From: Actinomycetes bacterium
GTDB taxonomy: Bacteria; Actinomycetota; Acidimicrobiia; Acidimicrobiales; Bog-793
Reading direction: 5' to 3'
Assembly (NCBI GenBank): GCA_021785095.1
Contig: JAJYGM010000488.1
Coordinates: 1 to 14,505, forward strand
DNA: 14,505 nt
The translations under genes were made by a program, and so were the position numbers. This document shows, piece by piece, positions 6,515-14,170 of the stretch (the first letter of the stretch is position 1; the number at the start of each line of letters is the position of its first letter). The notes beneath the pieces were generated by a model. It was not told where the DNA came from, did no database searches, and worked only from the letters and a program-made list of their open reading frames with translations.

Positions 6515-7496
6515 GTTCTCCCCCGCGGCGCCCGGCGTCAACCGGTCGCCCGCCTTTGCAAGCTGGCGCGTGCACCGCCCGGTAATAGAGCGAGGGCCCC
6601 AAGCTCAACCGAGACAACGCCGATTGCTGCAGACGCTCAGCTCCGATCAGGACTCCGAGAGGCAGGTGACGCGTCAGGAACGGCAAACGGAACAGTCCGA
6701 CACTTCGGGAGGCGCTGATCTGCAACCCTACCGCCGCCAGCCACGCCCCCAGATCTCCTGGGGCGTGCACGTATGACGTAGCCACAGACCAACAGGGCGT
6801 GGACCCCATGACGGGCGCCCGCTCGACGGAGCCACGAAACCTCGAAGGCCGCGCGAGGCCAGGCACTAGGTGGACGCCCTCGTATCTCCGTGAACCTCGG
6901 GCAAACGGCGACCAAGTCTGACGACGAATCAAGTACGCGATGACCGCCTTCATGTTGCGCTTGTTGGACGACTCCACCACGAGCACACCACCCGGGCTCA
7001 GGACACGGGCGAGTTCGGAAATCGCCGGCCGTGGATCCGCAAAGTGATGCAGGACCCGGATGCAGACCGCGGCGTCGAAGCTCGCGTCCGGGAACGGGAG
7101 CTGGTACGCATCCCCCAGCACGAACGAGACTCGAGGGTCGCCTTCGACCTGCCGCCTTGCCGCCTCCAGTAGCACCTCCGATGCGTCCAGGAGCACAACC
7201 TCCATGTAACCGGCGTACTCGTCCGCCAGGCGACCGAAGCCAGCGCCTACCTCGATCAACCGACCGCCTGTCGGCGGGAGGAGGGCACGCAGCGCCAGTC
7301 GATCGCACTCATCCTCGTATCGTCGGCTCGGCCAGAATGCGTCCCGGTACGTGAGGTCGGCAAACGACCGAAGGGTCGTCTCAAGGCCTGGGTCGCCGCT
7401 CGGAGCGAGCGCAGCGGGCTGATCCCTGTCGTCACTATGCCCGGTGGAGTCGCCCGGGCGAGAAGACGCCTGGTCCTCGATCGCTCGAGTGCTCAC
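6489..7496 (-). CDS. Class I SAM-dependent methyltransferase (Methyltransf_11 type)
   Basis: 335 residues from a GTG at 7496. SAM-binding motif I is LIEVGAGFGRL (residues 80-90), followed by VVLLDAS at 100-106, LGDAYQLPFPDASFDA at 127-142, CIRVLHHFADP at 145-155 and LSPGGVLVVES at 166-176. The fold spans about 75-180, and a C-terminal part runs to 335. SAM methylates a small substrate, plausibly a sugar or lipid-linked glycan, in the cytoplasm. It is first of the minus-strand genes and overlaps the GNAT fragment. Residues 206-240 look unlike relatives, which I recall having a shorter link here, and this part ends in a hairpin (6742-6767). The C-terminal tail after LGPSLYYRAVHAP is Arg/Gly-rich and may be out of frame. 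The Shine-Dalgarno sequence before the GTG is weak. Confidence 0.85.
   Translation of the reverse strand: MSTRAIEDQASSRPGDSTGHSDDRDQPAALAPSGDPGLETTLRSFADLTYRDAFWPSRRYEDECDRLALRALLPPTGGRLIEVGAGFGRLADEYAGYMEVVLLDASEVLLEAARRQVEGDPRVSFVLGDAYQLPFPDASFDAAVCIRVLHHFADPRPAISELARVLSPGGVLVVESSNKRNMKAVIAYLIRRQTWSPFARGSRRYEGVHLVPGLARPSRFRGSVERAPVMGSTPCWSVATSYVHAPGDLGAWLAAVGLQISASRSVGLFRLPFLTRHLPLGVLIGAERLQQSALSRLSLGPSLYYRAVHAPACKGGRPVDAGRRGGERGVPDRLP
6742..6767. repeat. Inverted repeat, 10 bp with one bulge, inside a CDS
   Basis: CACGCCCCCAG (6742-6752), loop ATCTC (6753-6757), CTGGGGCGTG (6758-6767). All ten right-arm bases pair and one C on the left bulges. It lies in the methyltransferase gene at the edge of the segment that looks atypical for the family. 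Confidence 0.75.
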
Positions 7497-7743
7497 GATC
7501 GGCGAGATAGGCGACTCATGGCGTCATCATATCGTCCCCCGAGGGCCGCAGATCGGGCTGACTGCCTGGCAGCCGTTCACTCTGTGGTGCGGCGGTGCAC
7601 CATCACTCCCGCCCATTCCCCTGCCCGGGCCGCGTGGTAAGGTGCATGGAGAAGACGGCCGCGTCTCGGATCACGCCCCGTCGAGAGCATGGGCCTCGAG
7701 GGTTCCCCCTCGTCGCTTCACCAGAGAACGGTTGAGCAACCCG
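7497..7743. promoter_or_regulatory. Divergent intergenic control region
   Basis: 247 bp between two divergently read genes, so promoters for both gene groups should lie here. On the minus strand TATGAT (7531-7526) is a good -10 match ending 30 nt before the methyltransferase GTG, but the hexamer 17 nt upstream (GATCTG) is not a -35 match. I find no convincing promoter for the plus-strand gene. The ATP-grasp frame is open across most of the region and may start here (GTG at 7642, TTG at 7732). Confidence 0.35.
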
Positions 7744-8967
7744 ATGCGTGACCGACACGGGGCTTGGAACCGTAGCGCTTACCCGCACGCGCGGACGCCG
7801 GCCATCGTGGTTTCCGGCCACACAATGGCCCTGGCCGTCGTGCGTTCACTCGGCGAGGCCGGCATACCGGTCGCCGTCCTCCACTACGACGCGCGCGACA
7901 TGGCCCAGGCGTCGAAGTACGTGGTCGCCGACGTCCGAGTCCCCCACCCGCTGGTGGACGAAGCCGGGTTCATCGACTCGCTTCTCCAGGAAGCTCACCG
8001 GTTCCAGGGCTCCGTCCTCATTCCTGCGTCGGACGAGAGCGTGGTCGCCGTCTCCCGACACAAGCCGCGTCTCGAGCACTCCTACAAGGTTGCGTGCCCC
8101 GAGTGGGAGATCGTAGAGCGGTTCATCGACAAATCGAAGACCTACGCGCTGGCCGACCTACACGGTATCCCAGCTCCACGGACCTTCCTGCCCCATTCGG
8201 AGAGTGAGCTCGAAGACTGCGCCGCCACGATCGGTTTTCCCCTCCTTCTGAAACCCGCGGAGGGTCACCTGTTCTATGAGCGGTTCAAGCGCAAGATGAT
8301 CCGTGCAGACACGCTTTCACAGCTCCGAAACGCATATAGGCCCGCGGTCGACGCCGGTCTCAAGGTGATGGTGCAGGAGATCATCCCGGGAGACGATTCC
8401 TCCGTCGTGAACTACAACGCCTATGTGTGGAACGGCCAGGTGACCACCGAATTCACGGCGCGCCAGCTCCGCAAGGCGCCCCCCGCCTTCGGGTCGCCGC
8501 GCATCGCGATCAGCGAGAGGATCCCCGAAGTGGTCGGGCCGGGAAGAAGGATCCTTGCGGCCATCGGCTACTACGGATTCGCCTGCACCGAATTCAAGCT
8601 TGATAGCCGCGACTGCATCTACAAGCTGATGGAGGTCAACGGCCGGCATAACCTATCTGGCCTTCTGGCTGTACGTTGCGGGATCAATTTCCCACTCCTT
8701 CAGTACAGACATCTGGTCGAAGGGTTCTTGCCCACCGCCGGCTCGTATCGTTCCGGCGTGTACTGGACCGATGTATTCCGCGATGCCGGATACAGCGTCG
8801 CGAGCCTTGGGACGGAGCAGCGTACGCTGGCGGACTACATCGCGCCTTATGCCAGGCGGCATTGCGATGCCATTCTGGATCGGCGGGACATGGGCCCCTT
8901 CTGGGCTCGTCTTCGCTACCTGGCACGCAATCTCGGCCGAACGGCGCGGCAGGCCACTGGAAGATGA
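7744..8967 (+). CDS. ATP-grasp carboxylate-amine ligase-like protein
   Basis: 407 residues from the ATG at 7744. An N-terminal nucleotide-binding-like domain starts TPAIVVSGHTMALAVVRSLGEAG. The ATP-grasp core follows: DKSKTYALADLHGIPAPRTF, GFPLLLKPAEG (nucleotide-binding Lys), VMVQEIIPGDDSSV, then CTEFKLD and MEVNGRHNLSGLLA, whose Glu and Asn residues are the expected magnesium ligands. Such enzymes activate a carboxylate as an acyl phosphate and join it to an amine or amino acid. Relatives sit in capsule and exopolysaccharide loci, so amidation of a sugar acid or addition of an amino acid is plausible; the substrate is unknown. The frame is open upstream to 7444, but those codons lack family character. 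Neither the ATG nor the in-frame TTG at 7732 has a strong ribosome site. It is first of four plus-strand genes, 83 nt before the next. Confidence 0.88.
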   Translation: MRDRHGAWNRSAYPHARTPAIVVSGHTMALAVVRSLGEAGIPVAVLHYDARDMAQASKYVVADVRVPHPLVDEAGFIDSLLQEAHRFQGSVLIPASDESVVAVSRHKPRLEHSYKVACPEWEIVERFIDKSKTYALADLHGIPAPRTFLPHSESELEDCAATIGFPLLLKPAEGHLFYERFKRKMIRADTLSQLRNAYRPAVDAGLKVMVQEIIPGDDSSVVNYNAYVWNGQVTTEFTARQLRKAPPAFGSPRIAISERIPEVVGPGRRILAAIGYYGFACTEFKLDSRDCIYKLMEVNGRHNLSGLLAVRCGINFPLLQYRHLVEGFLPTAGSYRSGVYWTDVFRDAGYSVASLGTEQRTLADYIAPYARRHCDAILDRRDMGPFWARLRYLARNLGRTARQATGR

Positions 8968-9050
8968 CCAATGGGTGCCACGGTTGGAGAAGATGAGGTT
9001 CAGCCAGGTCGCCTCGGGAGCGCCGGCCGGCAGGGGGAGGGACCCAGACG

Positions 9051-9956
9051 ATGGAGACCCATCGGATCGAGTGCAACGCGTGCGGAGCCGACCGATTCGT
9101 AACTCTCTCGAATGTGGACATATGGACGATCGGGCGCTGTGCAGCGTGTGGACTCATCTACGTGAATCCTGCCCCATTCTTCGCGCCGACCGACGAATTC
9201 TCCGGCGTCTCTCGGGCATTTGAATATACCAAGTACATGCACCAGCCCGTGACCGAGAGCATCCTCGCCTTCGAACGACGGCAGCTTGTTGCGAATGCGA
9301 GTGAGATGGCCCGCTGGGCTCCGAGTGACCGGGACACGAGCCGGAGGTTACGCTTTCTGGACATTGGCTGCGGCTCCGGAGCCTCTGTTCGTGCGGCCGC
9401 GGACCTCGGCTGGGACGCGATCGGCATCGACATCGATCCACAGCTTGTGCGCGAGGGACGAGACCAGCTCAAGGTCGACCTTCGGTGCGTGCCCATCCTG
9501 GAGAGCGGTTTCCCGCCGAGCCAGTTCGACTTCGTCAAGCTGCGTGACGTCATCGAGCACTTGCCAAACCCGTACGACGTCCTGATCAAGGTGAGGGAAC
9601 TGCTCGCGCCCGGCGGCATGGCGCTGTTCGTCACCCCGAACGAGGGCAGCCTTGCGAACCGGGCACGCCAGGTCCTTCGTCGCAGGCGCACGGTGGTCGC
9701 GACCGTGCCCCCACCCCATCATCTGCATTCGTTCGATCCGGTCTCCCTGACGAGGACGATACGCCGTGCGGGGCTCCGGCCCCACACCGTGTTCACAACC
9801 ACACCGACCGACTGGCGCTATGTGACCTCCCACAACATGGCACGAGCGCAAAGCCTGCCCCTGGTCCGCCCGCTCTGGCGCGCCGGACAGGCCTGCGGCA
9901 TGGGGGCCGTACTGGTGAGCTGGTCGGCCGCGAATAGCGAGACAGGCACGTGCTGA
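9051..9956 (+). CDS. Zinc-ribbon class I SAM methyltransferase
   Basis: 301 residues. The ATG at 9051 is preceded by AGGGGGAGGG (9032-9041), nine bases upstream, the clearest ribosome site in the window. A zinc ribbon at the N-terminus has C8-X2-C11 and C30-X2-C33. The methyltransferase fold (Methyltransf_23 type) has FLDIGCGSGASV at about 102-113, IGIDIDPQL after it, DFVKLRDVIEHLPNP, and LLAPGGMALFVTPNEGS. The C-terminal part has the HHLHSFDPVSL segment seen in many glycan-locus methyltransferases. It likely methylates a sugar or a glycan end; a chain-terminating role is possible but unproven. Its stop overlaps the GTG of the sugar transferase by 7 bp, so the two are probably coupled. Confidence 0.92.
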   Translation: METHRIECNACGADRFVTLSNVDIWTIGRCAACGLIYVNPAPFFAPTDEFSGVSRAFEYTKYMHQPVTESILAFERRQLVANASEMARWAPSDRDTSRRLRFLDIGCGSGASVRAAADLGWDAIGIDIDPQLVREGRDQLKVDLRCVPILESGFPPSQFDFVKLRDVIEHLPNPYDVLIKVRELLAPGGMALFVTPNEGSLANRARQVLRRRRTVVATVPPPHHLHSFDPVSLTRTIRRAGLRPHTVFTTTPTDWRYVTSHNMARAQSLPLVRPLWRAGQACGMGAVLVSWSAANSETGTC

Positions 9957-10891
9957 AGGCCGACCGACGTCGCTCGACGCGGTTGTCGATGACTGTCAAG
10001 CGCGCGGTCGATATCGCCGGCGCGGTAACCGCCCTGTTGGTCTTCTCGCCCGTGCTCGCCTGGGTGGCGCTGGCGGTAGCGCTCACATCAGGAATCCCGA
10101 TCCTCTTTCGGCAGCGACGGCCGGGTCTGAGCGAAAAGCCGTTCACGATCATCAAGTTCCGGACGATGCGCGCGCCGCGCCGAGGCGAAGTCTGGTACCT
10201 CACAGACGAGCAGCGGATCACGCGTCTGGGCCGCTTCCTTCGCGCGACGAGCCTCGACGAATTGCCCGAACTGTGGAACGTGCTGCGAGGCGACATGAGC
10301 CTTGTGGGACCTCGGCCGCTCCTCATGGAATACCTGGACCAGTACACGCCGGAGGAACGCCGGCGCCATGACATGCGCCCGGGCGTCACGGGCTGGGGCG
10401 CCGTCAACGGACGCAATGCCCTCCGATTCAGAGACCGCCTCGCCCTCGACGTTTGGTACGTCGACCACTGGAGCCTCAAGCTCGACCTCAGGATCCTGGC
10501 GATGACGGTCAACCAGGTGCTCCGCCGCACGGATGTCTCCACCACGGAGGATCTGGCGCTCGGGTTCCCGCTTCCCGGTGTCGATCCAGAGCCGACCGGC
10601 GGGTCAGGCAACGGCGCCGTCGCCAACACTGACTCGACGAGCGCATCCACCACGTGGCTGACATCCTCGCCGGCAAACCTGCTCGAGAACGGTTGGAGGT
10701 CCAGCGTGACGTGGGGTCGCGAGGGTACCTCGGACGCGGCAAGGCGTCCGATCAGCGCGTCCTGGCTGATCTCAGGATGCGGTGGGACGACGCAGACAAG
10801 CCAGTCGAGTTCCTTGTTGGGCCCGGCGCGTGGCGGCTTCCCCCGAGACTGCTCCTCCATGAACTTCGCGCGAGATGTTCGCGCCGGGTGA
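9950..10891 (+). CDS. Undecaprenyl-phosphate sugar-1-phosphate transferase (bacterial sugar transferase)
   Basis: The initiating enzyme of polysaccharide assembly: it moves a sugar-1-phosphate from a nucleotide sugar onto undecaprenyl phosphate at the inner membrane face. A membrane segment lies at about 20-45 (KRAVDIAGA then hydrophobic). Family signatures are complete: ILFRQRRPGL, FTIIKFRTMR (65-74), ATSLDELPELWNVLRGDMSL (99-118, catalytic D103-E104), VGPRPLL and RPGVTGWGAVNGRN. The canonical single-domain enzyme ends near residue 209 (GFPLPG); the remaining 104 residues are Ser/Thr/Gly-rich and do not look coding in this frame. A frameshift near 10600-10640, or a disordered tail, could explain this. 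The GTG at 9950 overlaps the previous stop by 7 bp; an ATG at codon 14 is an alternative. The sugar specificity is not readable. Confidence 0.92.
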   Translation: MLKADRRRSTRLSMTVKRAVDIAGAVTALLVFSPVLAWVALAVALTSGIPILFRQRRPGLSEKPFTIIKFRTMRAPRRGEVWYLTDEQRITRLGRFLRATSLDELPELWNVLRGDMSLVGPRPLLMEYLDQYTPEERRRHDMRPGVTGWGAVNGRNALRFRDRLALDVWYVDHWSLKLDLRILAMTVNQVLRRTDVSTTEDLALGFPLPGVDPEPTGGSGNGAVANTDSTSASTTWLTSSPANLLENGWRSSVTWGREGTSDAARRPISASWLISGCGGTTQTSQSSSLLGPARGGFPRDCSSMNFARDVRAG

Positions 10892-10968
10892 CGCGCTCGG
10901 CGCAGGAAGGCCACTTCTGTCCGATCTCCCAGGGTTCCTGCCAGGCATCGCGGTCTCACTCGTCGTAA
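10633..10968 (+). other. Coding-like open stretch in another frame under the sugar-transferase tail
   Basis: Directly after TGA 10630-10632, this frame is open to 10968 and reads as a balanced, soluble-looking protein (LDERIHHVADILAGKPARER, later ADLRMRWDDADKPVEFLVGP). By my hand count over about 87 codons, GC is near 78%, 48% and 74% at positions 1, 2 and 3, the usual coding pattern, while the sugar-transferase frame puts its AT-rich position first. The antisense frame in the same register gives an equally coding-like pattern, so strand is unresolved. No ribosome site precedes the GTG at 10654. It may be a frameshifted C-terminus, a small gene or a remnant. Confidence 0.25.
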
Positions 10969-11462
10969 GCACGGCAGCGAGCGGTCCGGCAGCGCGCGTC
11001 CTCGGCTTAGCGCGTTGGAGGCTCTTCGCGGTATTCCTGGCCCTGGGCGTCATCCTGTCGGCGACGCTCACCCCGTTTGCTCCAGACATGGGGTCCCCCG
11101 CCGAACATGCGGGATCGTGCAACTTCACGCTCGTCGGCCCGGCCTCCTGGACGGAACTGCTCGGCCTCGGGGAGGTGAGCGGCAACGTGCTGCTGTTCGT
11201 GCCGCTCGGCGCCTCCGTCGGCTGGCTTCCCTTGTCCCGCCTCAAGATCGCCTTCGTCGTCGCGGCGATGGCGCTCCCGTTTGCGATCGAGGCAACCCAG
11301 TCGCTCGTGCCGCTCCTCGGACGGTCATGCGAGGCGGCGGACGTCGTCAACAACCTGACCGGCCTCTTCGTTGGCGTTGCTGCAGGGACACTGGGCGGGC
11401 GGTTGGTCCGCGGGCGTACGGCGCCGCCTGCGGCGACGGGACTGTTCAGCGAGCAGCCATGA
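10875..11462 (+). CDS. VanZ-like family membrane protein
   Basis: 195 residues with about four or five membrane segments: 21-41, 47-66, 101-119, 124-144 and 156-175. The VanZ signatures are VSGNVLLFVPLG (101-112) and EATQSLVPLLGRSCEAADVVNNLTG (split here as EATQ at 139-142, GR at 149-150, D156 and NNLTG at 159-163). VanZ itself gives low-level teicoplanin resistance; many VanZ-like proteins sit in envelope or capsule loci with no proven role, so resistance is not implied. The ATG lies 17 bp inside the tail of the preceding frame, with only a weak ribosome site (GCGCGAG). Its stop overlaps the convergent dehydratase gene by 17 bp. Confidence 0.85.
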   Translation: MFAPGDALGAGRPLLSDLPGFLPGIAVSLVVSTAASGPAARVLGLARWRLFAVFLALGVILSATLTPFAPDMGSPAEHAGSCNFTLVGPASWTELLGLGEVSGNVLLFVPLGASVGWLPLSRLKIAFVVAAMALPFAIEATQSLVPLLGRSCEAADVVNNLTGLFVGVAAGTLGGRLVRGRTAPPAATGLFSEQP

Positions 11463-13530
11463 CCCCGACCCCCGCCTGCCTTCCGGGGTCCGAGTCCAGG
11501 GTGGCCGGCGCCCTCGACCAGAGCTCCTCCGACTGCGGTGGTTCGCTGAGCACCGTCGCCGGATCCTGCGCGTAGGCAAGCAGCGTCCTGCGCAGCCGCG
11601 GCTCGTCCTCGCCGGTCGCGAGCGCCAGGATCTGCCGCACGTCGTCCCGGATACCCGGCCGGGGGGGCGGCGCCACGACGCGAAGGACCTTGGCGCTGGA
11701 GGTGCGCTCGATCTCCTCTCCCGCGTAGAAGAGCTCCTCGTGGAGCTTCTCGCCGGGGCGCAGCCCCATGATCTCGATCGGCTGGCTGTCCGGGTCTCGA
11801 CCGGCGAGCCGGACGAGGTCACGGGCGAGGTCCATGATGCGGACGGGCTCACCCATGTCGAGCACGAACAGGTCGCCCGACCGCCCCAATGCCGCCGCGT
11901 CGAGGATCAGCCAGGCCGCCTCCGGGATGGTCATGAAGAAGCGCGTCATCTCGGGGTCCGTGACTGTCAGCGGTTGGCCCTTCTCCAGCTGATCCTGGAA
12001 GATCGGCACCACACTGCCCGAGGAGCCCAGCACGTTCCCGAAGCGCACGGCGACGTAGGGGAGCGCGGTGCGGCGCGCGGTGTCTGCGACGAGCATCTCG
12101 GCGATACGTTTGCTGGCGCCCATCACGCTCGCCGGCCGCACCGCCTTGTCGGTCGACACGAACACGAACCGCTCGACGCTCGCCGCCACGGCCGCGTCGA
12201 GCAGCGCCAGCGTGCCGCCGACATTCACGTACGCCGCGTCCGATGGGTCATCCTCCATCAGCGGCACGTGCTTGTAGGCGGCGGCGTGGAAGATCACGCT
12301 CGGAGCCTCCGTTCGGAGGAGTCGCTCCATGGCCGGCCGGCTCACGACGTTCGCGAGATGGACGCGCAGCTCGCCACCGCCGCCGCCATGGCTCGCTCGC
12401 ATCTCGAGCTCACGCTGCACGGTGTACAGGGGGCTCTCGGCTCGGTCGACCAGCGTGAGCCGGCCCGGACCGATCGCGTGGACCTGCCGGGCGAGCTCAG
12501 ACCCGATCGACCCCCCTGCCCCGGTGATCAGGACCGACTGGCCCCGGATGATCTCCTGCACGGCCGTGGCATGCTCGGTGACCATGGGCCGCCGCAGCAG
12601 GTCCTCCACGCGCACCCGACGGACCCGGTACGCGTCCACGCTCCCGTCGATCATGTCGTGCATGGACGGGACGGTGCGCACCTCGAGGCCGAGGGCAAGG
12701 GCGGCATCGACCACGCGTCTCACGGCGCTGCCCGACGCACTCGGCATCGTGATGAGCAGGCAGCGAGCCCCCGTCGCTGCAACCGTCTGCTTCAGCGACC
12801 GGAGGCCACCGTACACTCGCACACCGGCGACCGAGCTGCCGGCGAGCCTGGGATCGTCGTCCAGGAAGCCGACCGGGAGCACGCCCGCGCCAGGCTCTCG
12901 CCGTGCGGACCGCGCCACCAGCACCCCGGCCTGACCGGCGCCGTACATGAGTGTGGGGCGGGGGTCGGCCTTGGCGCCAGTGACGTGGTGCGGCGCCAGG
13001 TCGGAGGCTGCGCGGATCGCGAAGCGCACACCCCCAAACATGGCCGCGCTGAGGAACGGTTCCGCCACCCAGAACGATCTCGGGAACCCGGGCGCCCAGT
13101 TCACGCTCAGGAGCGCCGACGTGCCGTAGAACACCCCCAGAGTGACGAGCGATCCGAGTACGACGGCCGCAACGATCCGACCAAGATCGGGCACGCTGGC
13201 GAAGCGCCAGCGGCGGCTGTACAGGCCGAAACCGATGTTGGCCATGGTGCGCACGGGCAGGAGGACGGCCAGGACGGGCGAGAACGCGAGCAATGTACTC
13301 GGCTCAAGCAGGCGGTCGTAGCGGAGCGCGAGGGCGACGTACCCAGCGGCTGCCATCCCGGCAAGATCGAGCACGAAGAGATGGCGTCCTCGCACACGGC
13401 CGGCGAGGGGCCCAAGCGCCGCGAGGTGGCGGTGGGCGAAGAAGATTCCCGAAACCCTCTCGACCCGTCCGGAGGCAGACGAGACGAGGGTCGCCGTGAG
13501 CGCGGGCCACGCTGGACGGTGGACGGCCAA
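11446..13530 (-). CDS. Polytopic nucleotide-sugar 4,6-dehydratase (FlaA1/CapD/WbpM/PglF type)
   Basis: 694 residues, the large membrane-bound form. Membrane segments lie at about 50-70, 79-99, 117-140 and 153-172. A first Rossmann domain follows (LMYGAGQAG, 194-202), then the catalytic SDR domain: ITGAGGSIGSELARQ (335-349) binds NAD(P), AAAYKHVPLMED (416-427), STDK (459-462) and VMGASKR (469-475). Met470 stands where classical SDRs have the catalytic Tyr, as in WbpM and PglF, which use the Thr-Asp-Lys set. The C-terminus has RFFMTIPEA and GLRPGEKLHEEL. It should convert UDP-GlcNAc or a similar donor to the 4-keto-6-deoxy sugar that feeds this locus. The TTG at 13530 has GAGG (13536-13539) 5 nt upstream; a GTG at 13395 would be closer to the usual family start. 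It converges on the VanZ-like gene. Confidence 0.94.
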   Translation of the reverse strand: MAVHRPAWPALTATLVSSASGRVERVSGIFFAHRHLAALGPLAGRVRGRHLFVLDLAGMAAAGYVALALRYDRLLEPSTLLAFSPVLAVLLPVRTMANIGFGLYSRRWRFASVPDLGRIVAAVVLGSLVTLGVFYGTSALLSVNWAPGFPRSFWVAEPFLSAAMFGGVRFAIRAASDLAPHHVTGAKADPRPTLMYGAGQAGVLVARSARREPGAGVLPVGFLDDDPRLAGSSVAGVRVYGGLRSLKQTVAATGARCLLITMPSASGSAVRRVVDAALALGLEVRTVPSMHDMIDGSVDAYRVRRVRVEDLLRRPMVTEHATAVQEIIRGQSVLITGAGGSIGSELARQVHAIGPGRLTLVDRAESPLYTVQRELEMRASHGGGGGELRVHLANVVSRPAMERLLRTEAPSVIFHAAAYKHVPLMEDDPSDAAYVNVGGTLALLDAAVAASVERFVFVSTDKAVRPASVMGASKRIAEMLVADTARRTALPYVAVRFGNVLGSSGSVVPIFQDQLEKGQPLTVTDPEMTRFFMTIPEAAWLILDAAALGRSGDLFVLDMGEPVRIMDLARDLVRLAGRDPDSQPIEIMGLRPGEKLHEELFYAGEEIERTSSAKVLRVVAPPPRPGIRDDVRQILALATGEDEPRLRRTLLAYAQDPATVLSEPPQSEELWSRAPATLDSDPGRQAGVGVMAAR

Positions 13531-13535
13531 TAGGG

Positions 13536-13539
13536 CCTC
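13536..13539 (-). promoter_or_regulatory. Ribosome binding site supporting a TTG start
   Basis: The minus strand reads GAGG, five bases, then TTG. This is the best argument that the dehydratase starts at 13530 rather than at the internal GTG (13395). Confidence 0.5.
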
Positions 13540-13773
13540 GCGATCCTAGAGAACGTGGGCATCAACGAGCGCACGCCGCGCGGAGGGCACAGCACAGCGC
13601 GGCCGGGAGCGAGACGTCAGGGAACGCGGGACGCCCCTTCGCGGGCCACGCAGGGGTTCGGCAGCCACAACCCCCTCCCGAGCCAGTCCGGCTGCGGCGT
13701 TATCAGCGGGAGTATACGCAGACATGACTAATCGGCTAGGGGCAGATGGCCCATCCGTACTGCCCGCCGACCA

Positions 13774-13801
13774 AGTAGTGGTGCCTGGACGCACCACCAC
13801 T
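13774..13801. repeat. Intergenic inverted repeat, 11-bp arms with one mismatch
   Basis: AGTAGTGGTGC (13774-13784), 6-nt loop CTGGAC, GCACCACCACT (13791-13801). Ten of eleven positions pair. It lies about 245 bp upstream of the dehydratase start and could be an operator or an RNA hairpin. Confidence 0.7.
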
Positions 13802-13863
13802 GCGGAATATGTCCGCCGGCGCCTGGGAACCCCCGAGGTCGCCAGCGTGCCCATCCATGAGCA

Positions 13864-13894
13864 GTGAGCATCAGCGGCGATGGCCGCGGCTCAC
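13864..13894. repeat. Two-tier stem-loop
   Basis: GTGAGC (13864-13869) pairs with GCTCAC (13889-13894), and inside it GCGGC (13874-13878) pairs with GCCGC (13883-13887) around GATG. An ATCA/G internal loop separates the stems. The shape is RNA-like, but no known RNA family is recognised. Confidence 0.55.
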
Positions 13895-13963
13895 CATGCG
13901 GGTCGCTTCTTCGGGGAACCGGCCCTGCTGATCACTCGATCCGAGCATCCGTCGGGAGAAGGG

Positions 13964-14158
13964 ATGCAGGTGAAGCGGCAAGATGTGAACGTTTGCGCCA
14001 GTCCCTCGCTCGCGTGGCTGCTCGATGAGCCCTCTGGTACGATGCTGGCCGTCGGCTCGCCATTGCTCGCCTGCCTTGAGCAGGCAACGTCATGCGCTCG
14101 TGACGCCGCTGTGGTCGACTCGGCACCCGGCAAGGTCGGGGTCAGGTGCTCAATCTGA
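13964..14158 (+). CDS. Possible small hypothetical protein
   Basis: 64 codons from the ATG at 13964, with GGAG five bases upstream, a good ribosome site. The same frame is open from an ATG at 13880 that has no such site. The product starts MQVKRQDVNVCASPSLAWLL and holds two Leu/Ala-rich stretches and four cysteines, one of them near the C-terminus (VRCSI). No domain, signal peptide or clear membrane segment is recognised. It would end 12 nt before the tRNA. The ribosome site and fair codon-position bias are the only support. Confidence 0.25.
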   Translation: MQVKRQDVNVCASPSLAWLLDEPSGTMLAVGSPLLACLEQATSCARDAAVVDSAPGKVGVRCSI

Positions 14159-14170
14159 GCACACCGTCGC

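Larger units (their letters stand above)
13531..14170. other. 640-bp intergenic region upstream of the dehydratase and tRNA
   Basis: No recognised gene. It holds two stem-loops (13774-13801, 13864-13894), a short hairpin (GCCTGC 14069-14074 with GCAGGC 14080-14085), one possible small ORF (13964-14158), and an AT-richer patch at about 13700-13735 (TTATC, GTATAC, GACTAATC) that could carry the minus-strand promoter for the dehydratase. That would leave a leader of nearly 200 nt. Confidence 0.5.

Noticed and set aside
9793..10959. Minus-strand ORF of 388 codons
   Set aside because: Most of it is antisense to the sugar transferase and methyltransferase. Only the part at about 10633-10870 is protein-like, and it has no nearby stop; noted under the sugar-transferase tail.
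11371..13533. Plus-strand ORF of 720 codons
   Set aside because: It is the antisense of the dehydratase gene, rich in Arg, His and Gly with no domain; the minus strand carries all family motifs.
13546..13854. Minus-strand ORF of 102 codons
   Set aside because: Arg/Pro/Ser-rich, no ribosome site, no recognisable domain.
14069..14085. Hairpin GCCTGC/GCAGGC as a terminator
   Set aside because: It has no following U-run on either strand and lies within a possible small ORF.
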